From the NCBI GenBank assembly GCA_964547105.1, contig CAZJLO010000008.1, positions 1 through 56,064 on the forward strand: 56,064 bases of DNA, given 5' to 3'. Position 1 is the first letter of the stretch. Each line of letters begins with the position of its first letter. Below the pieces are notes generated by a model that saw nothing but the letters and a program-made list of their open reading frames with translations, searched no databases and had not been told where the DNA came from. Made by a program: the position numbers and the translations under genes. Positions 8,687-16,586 of the stretch are shown piece by piece. Origin of the DNA: RXOA01 sp964547105. GTDB lineage: Bacteria > Bipolaricaulota > Bipolaricaulia > UBA7950 > UBA9294.

Positions 8687-8853
8687 TCACAGGTTGGACA
8701 ATCGGCTTTGGATGATCATTGATACGCGGCGTCACAGGGATACCGCACGCGTCAAACGACTTGACTGGGGAATCGGGGGATGTCGTCTCCCGATTCATTT
8801 TGGCTTGTAGAGACTGGTGCACACTTCGCGCGGTGGTGGACCAGGAGGATAGG

Positions 8854-9795
8854 ATGAACCAGGCAAAGGCAACACTGAACCTTACCGAGCAGTTGCATGA
8901 AACCAAGCTCCCGGAGATGGATCTGCAGTCGCGGGAGCGGGCTTCTCGTTCTGACAACCCGATCCGAACCTACTTCGGGGAGATCAGCCGCGTTCCTCTG
9001 CTGACCCGAGAAGACGAGGTTCGATTGTCGAAACGCATCGAGAACGGTGACGCTCGGGCGCGCGAGGAACTGGCCGAGGCCAACTTGCGTCTGGTCGTGT
9101 CGATCGCGAAGAAGTACCGGGGTTGCGGATTGCCGTTCCTTGACCTGATTCAAGAGGGAAACCTCGGGTTGATGAAGGCGATTGAGAAATTCGACTACAA
9201 GAAGGGATACAAATTCTCGACCTACGCCACATGGTGGATCCGTCAGGCGATTCTCCGTGCGATCACCAACCGCTCGCGTACGATCCGCGTACCAACGCAC
9301 ATCAATGAGCTGATCCGCAAGATCTATCAGGTCGAGCGCAACCACCTCAAAGAGTTTGGCGAACTCCCGACGCCGGAGAGCCTCGCCGAGGAGTTGGAGA
9401 CATCGGTCGAAAACATCATCAAGGCGAAGAAGACAGCGCAGAGCATGACATCGCTGGACATGCCGATCGGCTACGATGACGACGGATCGGTTCTTGGCGA
9501 CTTCATCGAGGACCAAAGCGCGGAATCGCCGGAGCGGCAGACGTTTGAGCACCTTCTCTTCGAGGAGCTGGAGCGGGCGCTTGACGAGCGGCTGACCGAC
9601 CGGGAAAAGAGAATTCTCGAACTTCGATATGGCCTGAATGACTACCAGCCACGAACCCTGGACGAGGTCGGCCTGGAATTCGGCATCAGTCGGGAACGGG
9701 TTCGGCAAATCCAGAAAGAGGCGCTCGCCAAATTGCAGGACTCAGAACTGCGTCAGCGTCTGGAATGGTTCAAGCTTCTCTCCGAAGAACCGTAA
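8854..9795 (+). CDS. rpoD: RNA polymerase primary sigma factor (RpoD/SigA)
   Basis: This 313-residue sigma-70 protein has regions 1.2 (NPIRTYFGEISRVPLLTREDE), 2 (NLRLVVSIAKKY, GNLGLMKAIEKFDYKKGYKF, STYATWWIRQAI), 3 and 4 (a TLDEVGLEFGISRERVRQI helix-turn-helix). Region 1.1 is absent, as in many short SigA proteins. The ATG at 8854 has AGGAGG five bases upstream; the open frame extends further 5' but without such a site. Full region-2 and region-4 conservation argues for the housekeeping sigma rather than a minor one. Confidence 0.93.
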   Translation: MNQAKATLNLTEQLHETKLPEMDLQSRERASRSDNPIRTYFGEISRVPLLTREDEVRLSKRIENGDARAREELAEANLRLVVSIAKKYRGCGLPFLDLIQEGNLGLMKAIEKFDYKKGYKFSTYATWWIRQAILRAITNRSRTIRVPTHINELIRKIYQVERNHLKEFGELPTPESLAEELETSVENIIKAKKTAQSMTSLDMPIGYDDDGSVLGDFIEDQSAESPERQTFEHLLFEELERALDERLTDREKRILELRYGLNDYQPRTLDEVGLEFGISRERVRQIQKEALAKLQDSELRQRLEWFKLLSEEP

Positions 9796-9883
9796 CCAAC
9801 AATCGAATCGCCACTGTGGCAGGTATTGCCGCTGGGTATCCTGGAGTCGGCGGGCTGACCTTGATCTTAACTCTAATGCGCGC

Positions 9884-9947
9884 CGGCAACCCATCCGAGC
9901 TTGAACCGGAGTGGGTGCCGTCGGGTCGGGGAAACATCCTCGACCCG
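9884..9947. terminator. Tandem hairpins between convergent rpoD and topA
   Basis: The first hairpin (9884-9920) pairs CGGCAACCCA with TGGGTGCCG with one bulge. The second (9922-9947) is a 10-bp stem with one G-T pair (CGGGTCGGGG / CCTCGACCCG) around the loop AAACAT. Neither is followed by a clean T-run on either strand. The position between converging genes suggests a two-way terminator. Confidence 0.6.
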
Positions 9948-9955
9948 CCTTGCTG

Positions 9956-12265
9956 TTAGTCGCTGTCTCCGTCATCTGTGTCACCAGCTTGCACAGCTGA
10001 ATCGACCGTATTCGCCTCACTGTAGCCGCACTCCTTGCGGGTGCACTGCAGCCGTTCTCCTTGCTCCCGTTCGACGAGCACCCCTTCTTCGCAGGCCGGG
10101 CAGCGTTTTACGGGACGATCGCTCATCGCGAAGCGGCATGCCGGGTAGTTGCTGCAGCTGTAGAACGTGCGCCGGCGCTTGGTGGAGTACTTCTCCACGA
10201 GTTCACCCGTGTCGCACGCCGGGCACAGCACATGGGTCGACACGGCGGCCGTCGCGCCGCAATCGGGGTTGGTGCATCGGTAGTAGCGTCCGAACCGACC
10301 ACTGCGGATCTCCATCGCGCCACCGCACTTGGGGCAGGGGGCCGTCTTGCTTGTGAGACGATCATCATGTTCGAGCGCCTCACGGATGATCAGGACGCCA
10401 TTCTCAAACCGGTACGGAAGATCCGCAGGCAGCGAACGGGTCTGGCGACAAACAGGATAGGTCGAGCATCCGAGAAATGCCGATCCCTTCCAGTAACGAA
10501 GCTCCATTTGTGCACTGCAGGCAGGGCACGGAACGTCGGTCATCACGCGAAACGGGAACTCCTCCGCTTGCATGGCCGCTTCCAGCGAAGCAAGCCGATC
10601 TGCGAACGGCGAGTAGAAATCCTTCAGCGCGTCCAAGCGAGACAGATCCCCTTCCTCAACCCGATCGAGGTCCTCTTCCATGCGCGCCGTGAATGATGGA
10701 TTGATCGTGTCGGCGAAGAACTGGGACAGGAAATTCACAACGACGTGCCCCAGCAGGGTCGGTCGGAGGCTGCTCTTGTTGCGGATGGCATAGCCGCGTT
10801 CCTGGATCACCGAAATGATCGACGCATAGGTGCTCGGGCGCCCGATTCCCTCTTTCTCCAGAAGATTCACCAATCCGGCCTCGCTGTAGCGGCGCGGTGG
10901 CTCGGTGAACTTCTGCTGCTTGTCGATCTCTTGGAGTCTGACGTGCTCTCCTTGCTTGAGCGATGATGGCACCGACGTCTCTCCGGCGCGCTCCTTCGGC
11001 GGGGGGTACAGGCGAAGGAAACCATCGAAGATCCGTTCGCTGCCGGTTGCTTCGAGGACGTACCCATCGCCGGTGATTGTCGCCTTCCGCTGCAGGAACA
11101 CTGCGGTGGCCATCTGCGTGGCGAGGAAGCGGTTGTAGATCAGCCGGTACAGCTTGGCCTGATCCGGTGACAGGCGGGAAGAGATGCTCTCCGGCGTACG
11201 GCGGACATCGGTGGGGCGGATTGCCTCGTGAGCATCCTGAGACCGCTTCTTGTTCTCAAAGGAGCGGATCTCGGGCGAAAGGAAGTCATCTCCGTATAGT
11301 TCAGCGACAACTTTGCGTGCTTCAGCGACCGCCTCCGGCGCAAGCCGGACTGAATCGGTTCGCATGTAGGTGATCAATCCGACATCGCCTTCGGAGAGGG
11401 CAATTCCTTCGTACAGCTCTTGGGCCGTGCGCATCGTGCGTTTGGGGCTGAACCCGAGCTGTGAAGAGGCGCTCTGCTGGAGCGAACTGGTGATGAACGG
11501 CGGCGGCGGTTCCCGGCGTCGTTTCGTTTGCGTCAGCTGCTCGACGACAAGAGGCACCTTCCCAAGATCCGCGGCGATCTTCTCGGCCTGCTCCGATGAA
11601 ACGACGGCGGCCTTCTCTCCGGAGATCATCGCAAGCTTTGCCAGGAACGATTCGCCGTCGGCAAGCCGCGCGAAGATCTCCCAGTACTCCTCGGGGACGA
11701 ATCGTGAGATCGCGTCCTCGCGATCACAAAGGAATCGAAGGGCGACCGACTGCACGCGCCCGGCGGACAATCCCTCGAACCGGCTTCCGGCGATCGCCTT
11801 CGACAGGAGCGGACTGATCTGGTAGCCGACGAGGCGATCGAGGATACGGCGGGTGCGCTGCGCTTCGACGCGGTGGAGATCGACTTTCTGCGGGGATCGA
11901 AGTGCGGCGAGAATCGCCGGCTTTGTGATCTCGTTGAACAGCGGACGCACGTAGGCCTCTTCGTTGTTGTTGACTCGCTTGAGGATGGAATAGAGGTCGT
12001 AGGCGATCGCTTCCCCTTCCCGATCATGGTCGGTGGCGAGGAAGATCGTCTCGGCGGACTTGGCGGCATCGCGCAATTCCTGGATGCGTTTGTTCCGTTT
12101 GGTGACGAGCTTTGGCTCGAATCCTTTCTCGATGTCTACGCCAAGGTCGTTCTTTGGCAGATCGCGCACATGTCCTTGCGAGGAGAGCACCTCGTAGGAC
12201 TTGTCAAGGTACTGCCTAATGGTTCGCGCTTTGGTCGGCGATTCGACGATAATCAGGTGCGTCAA
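9956..12265 (-). CDS. topA: DNA topoisomerase I
   Basis: This type IA topoisomerase, 769 residues, relaxes negative supercoils. The N-terminal Toprim domain starts at LIIVESPTKARTI and has the acidic DHDREGEA motif. The catalytic tyrosine is Y300 in ITYMRTDS. Four C-terminal Cys4 zinc-finger modules can be read (CPAC...YPVC, CPKC...PDCG, CPAC...YPAC, CPAC...KECG). The start is TTG at 12265 with an AAAGGAG upstream, giving the family-typical N-terminus TTG-T-H-L-I-I-V-E-S. It ends in an acidic tail. Confidence 0.96.
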   Translation of the reverse strand: MTHLIIVESPTKARTIRQYLDKSYEVLSSQGHVRDLPKNDLGVDIEKGFEPKLVTKRNKRIQELRDAAKSAETIFLATDHDREGEAIAYDLYSILKRVNNNEEAYVRPLFNEITKPAILAALRSPQKVDLHRVEAQRTRRILDRLVGYQISPLLSKAIAGSRFEGLSAGRVQSVALRFLCDREDAISRFVPEEYWEIFARLADGESFLAKLAMISGEKAAVVSSEQAEKIAADLGKVPLVVEQLTQTKRRREPPPPFITSSLQQSASSQLGFSPKRTMRTAQELYEGIALSEGDVGLITYMRTDSVRLAPEAVAEARKVVAELYGDDFLSPEIRSFENKKRSQDAHEAIRPTDVRRTPESISSRLSPDQAKLYRLIYNRFLATQMATAVFLQRKATITGDGYVLEATGSERIFDGFLRLYPPPKERAGETSVPSSLKQGEHVRLQEIDKQQKFTEPPRRYSEAGLVNLLEKEGIGRPSTYASIISVIQERGYAIRNKSSLRPTLLGHVVVNFLSQFFADTINPSFTARMEEDLDRVEEGDLSRLDALKDFYSPFADRLASLEAAMQAEEFPFRVMTDVPCPACSAQMELRYWKGSAFLGCSTYPVCRQTRSLPADLPYRFENGVLIIREALEHDDRLTSKTAPCPKCGGAMEIRSGRFGRYYRCTNPDCGATAAVSTHVLCPACDTGELVEKYSTKRRRTFYSCSNYPACRFAMSDRPVKRCPACEEGVLVEREQGERLQCTRKECGYSEANTVDSAVQAGDTDDGDSD

Positions 12266-12294
12266 CGGATTCGGCTCCTTTCCCAGAGAGGGCC

Positions 12295-12326
12295 ATTATA
12301 CTGAAGGCTGGGACGGTTCAAGTCAA
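12295..12326 (-). promoter_or_regulatory. Probable topA promoter
   Basis: On the minus strand a perfect TATAAT (12295-12300) lies 30 bases before the topA TTG. The -35 is ambiguous: TTGAAC at 12316-12321 (15-base spacer) or TTGACT at 12321-12326 (20-base spacer). The divergent gene at 12378 starts just beyond it. Confidence 0.45.
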
Positions 12327-12377
12327 TGTCTTTCGCCCCCCGGCCGGCGGAAACGATCGAATCAAAAGGGATGGACG

Positions 12378-13730
12378 ATGCAATATCGATATGTGGTGAT
12401 CGAAGGATTGCCTGCGGCGGGGAAGAGCGAACTACTCGGGTTGCTGGAGAGGTTCTACCCGGATCAGGTGCAGGTTCTCCCCGAGCTGGTGAAGACGGTC
12501 GCCGAGCAGGAAGGGATTGACTTGTTCCGCGAGCGGCGGCGTCTCACCGCGGCCCTTGTTCGAGCCGTTCCGGAACGGAAGCGCGCGGTGGATAGGATTC
12601 TCGCTCAGGGGAAGATGTGCCTCGAAGAGTCGCATCTCGGCGTTCACCTGGCGTATTCGCATGCATTGGGCGACGAGGAGTTCGTCGCGGCGTACCGGCA
12701 GCTCGCGAATGGCGACTTGGCGCCTCCCGTTCCCGATGCGTATTTCCGGCTGTCGATCCCTCCCGCACTGTCCGTCAGCCGCCAGGAAGGCCGCGGCACC
12801 CCCCAATTCTTCGTCGACGAGGACACGCTCAGCCGAATGCTTGACGCGCTGCATGCGTGGCATGTCGAGCAAGGAGTGAAGCTGGTGTCGGTCCCCGCGG
12901 ATCGCCCGGCAAGCGATGTGGTCGGTGAGCTGGAGTCCATCCTGAAGCTCTGCTATTCGGGAGGGACCCCCCAACCGGAGAACGTGGTGGATGTTCTGCT
13001 TCTGCTCGGACGTCCGGCCGGCGGCAAGAGCGAGTTCATCGACTTCATGCAAGCGTGTGACAGCAAGCGGCGGAGCGAAGTGTTCCACCTGGGAGCGCTC
13101 AGCGTTCTCGATGATTTCCCGATATTGTGGGAGAAGTTCCTCGAAGATGATGTGTGGGAGTCGCTGACCGGAAGGCGGCGCGATTCCCGCCCGAGCGGCG
13201 GCAACTACATGGTCGCCAACGATGATCTCTGGCCGTTCCTCATCGAACAGCTCAACCGGCGCGCTGAGCCGATCCTTCAAGCCGGGATGCGGGGAACGAC
13301 GTTGATCATTGAGTTCGCCCGCGGCGGGGCGTCAGGGTACCGCGATGCGCTGGATAGGCTCTCGCCTTCAATTCTCGCTCGAGCGGCTGTTCTCTACGTT
13401 TCGGTCCCGTTCGAGGAATCGTGGCGCCGGAATGTGGCGAGGTATGATGAGGCCCGCCGGGGGGGAATCCTCACCCACTCCGTACCGCGTGAAGAGATGG
13501 AGAGGAGCTATGGGATCGATGATTGGCGGGCGCTGGCGCCAGATGACGCGGGAACGCTGTGTGTGCACGCAATCGACATTCCGTACGTGACGCTCGACAA
13601 CGTGCCCGAACTGAAGGATCCGACGCAGCTGAGTGAGCGGTACGGAAAGGCGCTGGCGGTTCTCTACGAACTCTGGGCGGGAAGAGAATCGGGAAGAAGC
13701 TGCTCGAACAGCCGGACGAAATTGGCGTAG
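12378..13730 (+). CDS. Double P-loop NTPase/kinase-like protein of unknown function
   Basis: This 450-residue protein has two Walker A motifs, one per half: GLPAAGKS at residues 10-17 and GRPAGGKS at 211-218. The first half looks like a nucleoside/nucleotide kinase (a short P-loop at the N-terminus, then LEESHLG near 82 in a DRX-like position). The second half continues with LSVLDDFPIL, YMVANDDLWP and LIIEFARGG. No transmembrane segment or signal is seen. The ATG at 12378 has AAAGGG seven bases upstream. Its last 67 bases overlap the convergent dipeptidase gene. I do not recognise a named family; kinase activity is inferred from fold cues only. Confidence 0.65.
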   Translation: MQYRYVVIEGLPAAGKSELLGLLERFYPDQVQVLPELVKTVAEQEGIDLFRERRRLTAALVRAVPERKRAVDRILAQGKMCLEESHLGVHLAYSHALGDEEFVAAYRQLANGDLAPPVPDAYFRLSIPPALSVSRQEGRGTPQFFVDEDTLSRMLDALHAWHVEQGVKLVSVPADRPASDVVGELESILKLCYSGGTPQPENVVDVLLLLGRPAGGKSEFIDFMQACDSKRRSEVFHLGALSVLDDFPILWEKFLEDDVWESLTGRRRDSRPSGGNYMVANDDLWPFLIEQLNRRAEPILQAGMRGTTLIIEFARGGASGYRDALDRLSPSILARAAVLYVSVPFEESWRRNVARYDEARRGGILTHSVPREEMERSYGIDDWRALAPDDAGTLCVHAIDIPYVTLDNVPELKDPTQLSERYGKALAVLYELWAGRESGRSCSNSRTKLA

Positions 13731-14743
13731 CAGACCTTCTCGATCTGGCGCGAACCGAGCCCTCCGTGCTCCATCAGGGGCAGAAGCCGCGGATAATCGG
13801 CAACGGTTCGAAATCCGGCGGGAAGCTGTGGAATCCCGTCGAGATCGCCGCCCAGTCCGACGCAATCTTCACCTCCGACAGCGATTGCGTGCCGAATATG
13901 GCGGACAATCCATGCCGGATCACAGGGAGGAACTCGTTGCAGGCCGTCCGCGGCCCAACGGCGACGATCGCTGTCGGCACCTCCGTCTCGAAGTGCGGCG
14001 TAGTATGGGCGGGCTTGGGCATAGATTGCCGGATCAAGGAACAACGGGGATAGGTTGATGCCGACAACGCCTCCTTGCCCGGCAAGAGCACGAAGCCGGC
14101 GGTCGTCGAGATTCCTTGGGTGGGGGCAGAGGGCGCGGCAATTGGAGTGGCTGGCAAGGAACGGCCGCTTGGCCAACCGGGCTACATCATCGAAGGCGCG
14201 ATCGGAGAGATGGGAGACATCGACGGCAACTCCCTCCTCCTCTGCGATTGCGATGAGTTTCTCCCCTTCCGACGTGAGAGGGGAGTTGGTGCCGAAGGCC
14301 GTGCCCGAGAATGGATTGTCGCTCCATGCGGGGATGATCAATCGTACGCCCCGCTTGGCGAAAGCACGTAAGCTGTCAGCACATCCACGTAGCGGGTCTC
14401 CGCCCTCAAGGGCGAAGATCGCGGCGACGCCGCCTTCGAGACCCCGCAGCGCAGCGAGATCATCCGCCGTCTCGATCAGCGACATCTTCCCGCCGCTTCC
14501 GCGAATCCATCCGTGCATCGCCTCGAGGATCGCGATTGCCTGCTCCTGCTCGCGACCGGGATGGCGTTCCGACGAAACGAAGCAGGCAAATATCTGGACG
14601 GCGACCTGTCCTTCAAGCAGGAATGGTAGTGTCACGTGACCGGAACCTTCGCCGGAGAGGAAGTCTCCCTCTCCGGTGAAGGCCTTCATTCCGGCATCGC
14701 AGTGGGCATCGAAGAAACGAATTGAACTCAAGTAGCGGCTCAA
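13664..14743 (-). CDS. Membrane dipeptidase (peptidase M19), first copy
   Basis: This renal-dipeptidase-family zinc enzyme hydrolyses dipeptides. Metal-site motifs are visible: FDAHCD near the N-terminus, ALEGG, VDVSHLSDRAFDDV and ASHSNCRAL, followed by GEDCVGLGGDLDG. The 359-residue length is normal. No signal peptide is seen, so it is probably cytoplasmic. The start is TTG at 14743, or TTG 12 bases later; neither has a strong ribosome site. It follows ridA by 90 bases on the same strand. A second M19 gene lies at 44725 and shares the arrangement DAHCD...SDND/NPF...DVSH...ASHSNCRA. Confidence 0.88.
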   Translation of the reverse strand: MSRYLSSIRFFDAHCDAGMKAFTGEGDFLSGEGSGHVTLPFLLEGQVAVQIFACFVSSERHPGREQEQAIAILEAMHGWIRGSGGKMSLIETADDLAALRGLEGGVAAIFALEGGDPLRGCADSLRAFAKRGVRLIIPAWSDNPFSGTAFGTNSPLTSEGEKLIAIAEEEGVAVDVSHLSDRAFDDVARLAKRPFLASHSNCRALCPHPRNLDDRRLRALAGQGGVVGINLSPLFLDPAIYAQARPYYAALRDGGADSDRRRWAADGLQRVPPCDPAWIVRHIRHAIAVGGEDCVGLGGDLDGIPQLPAGFRTVADYPRLLPLMEHGGLGSRQIEKVCYANFVRLFEQLLPDSLPAQSS

Positions 14744-14833
14744 ACGACAGCCCCGGTTCGAGCTTGTTTCGGATTGCCGCTTGAGATCGGCTCGATGCGT
14801 GGCCTCTCGCCGAAGGCGGAGGCCACCACAGCG

Positions 14834-15217
14834 CTACGTCGAACGTACGGCGATTGCTTCGATTTCAAGTGGAGCATCCTTGGGCAACCTTGCCACTTGC
14901 ACGCAAGACCGCGCCGGCGCCGGATCGCCGAAATACGTCGCGTAGACTTCGTTCATCGCCGCGAAATCGGCCATGTCGCGGAGGTAGATCGTGACCTTAA
15001 CCACGTCATCGAGGTCGGCGCCGGCTGCTTCCACCACGGCTCGCACATTGTCCAGCGACTGACCGGTTGCGGCAGCGATGTCATCCATGATGATCGCTCC
15101 GTCGGCGGTGGCCGGCAGTTGTCCTGATGTGAAGATCAGGTTCCCGATCTGAACGCCTTGAGAATAGGGACCGATGGCCGCAGGGGCGGCATGTGAGACG
15201 ATCGGTGTTCGAGGCAT
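14834..15217 (-). CDS. ridA: RidA/YjgF family reactive enamine/imine deaminase
   Basis: This 127-residue RidA-type protein hydrolyses reactive 2-aminoacrylate-type enamines released by PLP enzymes. The family signatures IGPYSQGV and TSGQLP are present, and the catalytic arginine lies in PARSCVQVARLPKDA with a downstream EIEAIA. TAATG couples its start to the kbl stop. That pairing fits a role in protecting threonine/serine catabolism. Confidence 0.93.
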   Translation of the reverse strand: MPRTPIVSHAAPAAIGPYSQGVQIGNLIFTSGQLPATADGAIIMDDIAAATGQSLDNVRAVVEAAGADLDDVVKVTIYLRDMADFAAMNEVYATYFGDPAPARSCVQVARLPKDAPLEIEAIAVRST

Positions 15218-16395
15218 TAGGAAATCACTCCCAGCTCGCGACCGACCTGCGCGAACTTGCCGACGGCGAAGTCAAGGTCTTCCCGGCTGTGTGCCGCGGA
15301 CAGCATGACACGGATTCGCGCCTTCCCCTTGGGAACGGTAGGGAACGCGATAGCGGTGGCGAACACGCCTTCATCGAACAGCCGCTTCGAGAAGTCCCAT
15401 GCGAGGTGTGCCTCTCCGAGCATCACGGGCGTGATCGGCGTTTCGCTGTTGCCTGTGTCGAACCCGAGATCCTCGAGCTTCTTGGTGAAGTACTCGCCGT
15501 TTTCCCACAGCTTCCGCACGGGTGCGTCCGTCTCGCTGAGGATATCAATCGCCGCAATGCAGGCGGCCACATCGGGAGGCGTTGCCGCTGACGAGAATAG
15601 GAACGGCCGCGCGCGCTGCCGCAAGTACTCGACAATCGCTGCCGGACCGGCGATGTAGCCTCCCATCACGCCGAATGCTTTGGACATGGTGCCGCACTCG
15701 ATGTCCACGCGGCCATGGAGACCGAAATGGTCAACGATTCCACGGCCGTGGCTTCCGAGGACGCCTTCTCCATGGGCATCGTCGACCATGACCATTGCGC
15801 CGTACTTCTCGGCGACTTCAACGATCTCGGGGAGTGGAGCGAGGTCGCCGTCCATCGAGAACACGCCGTCCGTGATGATTAGCTTCTTGTCGATTTGCTT
15901 GTTCTCTTCAAGCAGATCGGCGAGCGCGGCGACATCACGATGAGGGAAGATCGCGCGTTTGGCCTTGGTCAATCGCACACCGTCGATGATCGAAGCGTGG
16001 TTCAGCTCGTCAGTGAACAGCACATCGTCTTTGCCCATCAGCAGGGGAATCGTTGCCAGATTGGTGTTGAGCCCGGATTGGACCGACAGTGCCGCTTCGG
16101 CTCCCTTGAACGCAGCGATTTTTCGCTCGAGTTCGATGTGCAGGGACATCGTTCCCGCAATCGATCGCACGGCGCCTGGACCGACCCCGTATTCATTGAT
16201 GGCGTCGTGAGCCGCGGCGCAGAGCCGTTCGTCGTTTGCGAATCCAAGGTAGTTGTTCGAGCACATGTTGAGCACGCGTCGGCCATCCACGACCACCCAT
16301 GCTCCGACCGAACTCTCCACGGTCCGAATTGTGTTGTAGAGCCCCTGATCTCGAAGCTCCTGTAACGCTGCATCCACGAACGCATACTTGCCCAT
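15217..16395 (-). CDS. kbl: Glycine C-acetyltransferase (2-amino-3-ketobutyrate CoA ligase)
   Basis: This alpha-oxoamine synthase, 392 residues, cleaves 2-amino-3-ketobutyrate with CoA to glycine and acetyl-CoA in threonine breakdown. The family features are NNYLGFAND, SGLNTNLAT, VDDAHGEGVLG and the PLP lysine in CGTMSKAFG. The ATG at 16395 has GGAGG upstream. No threonine dehydrogenase gene is present nearby. A related family member (8-amino-7-oxononanoate synthase, BioF) cannot be fully excluded, but there are no biotin genes and the RidA partner favours Kbl. Confidence 0.85.
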   Translation of the reverse strand: MGKYAFVDAALQELRDQGLYNTIRTVESSVGAWVVVDGRRVLNMCSNNYLGFANDERLCAAAHDAINEYGVGPGAVRSIAGTMSLHIELERKIAAFKGAEAALSVQSGLNTNLATIPLLMGKDDVLFTDELNHASIIDGVRLTKAKRAIFPHRDVAALADLLEENKQIDKKLIITDGVFSMDGDLAPLPEIVEVAEKYGAMVMVDDAHGEGVLGSHGRGIVDHFGLHGRVDIECGTMSKAFGVMGGYIAGPAAIVEYLRQRARPFLFSSAATPPDVAACIAAIDILSETDAPVRKLWENGEYFTKKLEDLGFDTGNSETPITPVMLGEAHLAWDFSKRLFDEGVFATAIAFPTVPKGKARIRVMLSAAHSREDLDFAVGKFAQVGRELGVIS

Positions 16396-16448
16396 CGGAT
16401 CCCTCCAACTCTTGGTGTTGGCGTGATTCTACGAGGCACAGGTGCTTC

Positions 16449-16552
16449 GCGCCACGGAGCGCCGCGAACGCAGTGGCGCTCGATCCTGCAACAGAGGAGG
16501 GATGCCGAAGCAGAAGACCGACCGAAGCCATCGGAGACGGCTTCGGTCGGTC
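16449..16552 (-). terminator. Two hairpins after the giant protease gene
   Basis: The first in transcription order (16516-16552) is a perfect 14-bp stem, GACCGACCGAAGCC / GGCTTCGGTCGGTC, with a 9-base loop, 34 bases beyond the protease stop. On the minus strand it is followed by a pyrimidine-rich TTCTGCTTC. The second (16449-16479) pairs GCGCCAC with GTGGCGC. Together they probably end the protease transcript before kbl. They fill most of the 191-base gap. Confidence 0.7.
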
Positions 16553-16586
16553 GTAGGCACGATCTGCCCTTCGCGCTCACGCGCCG

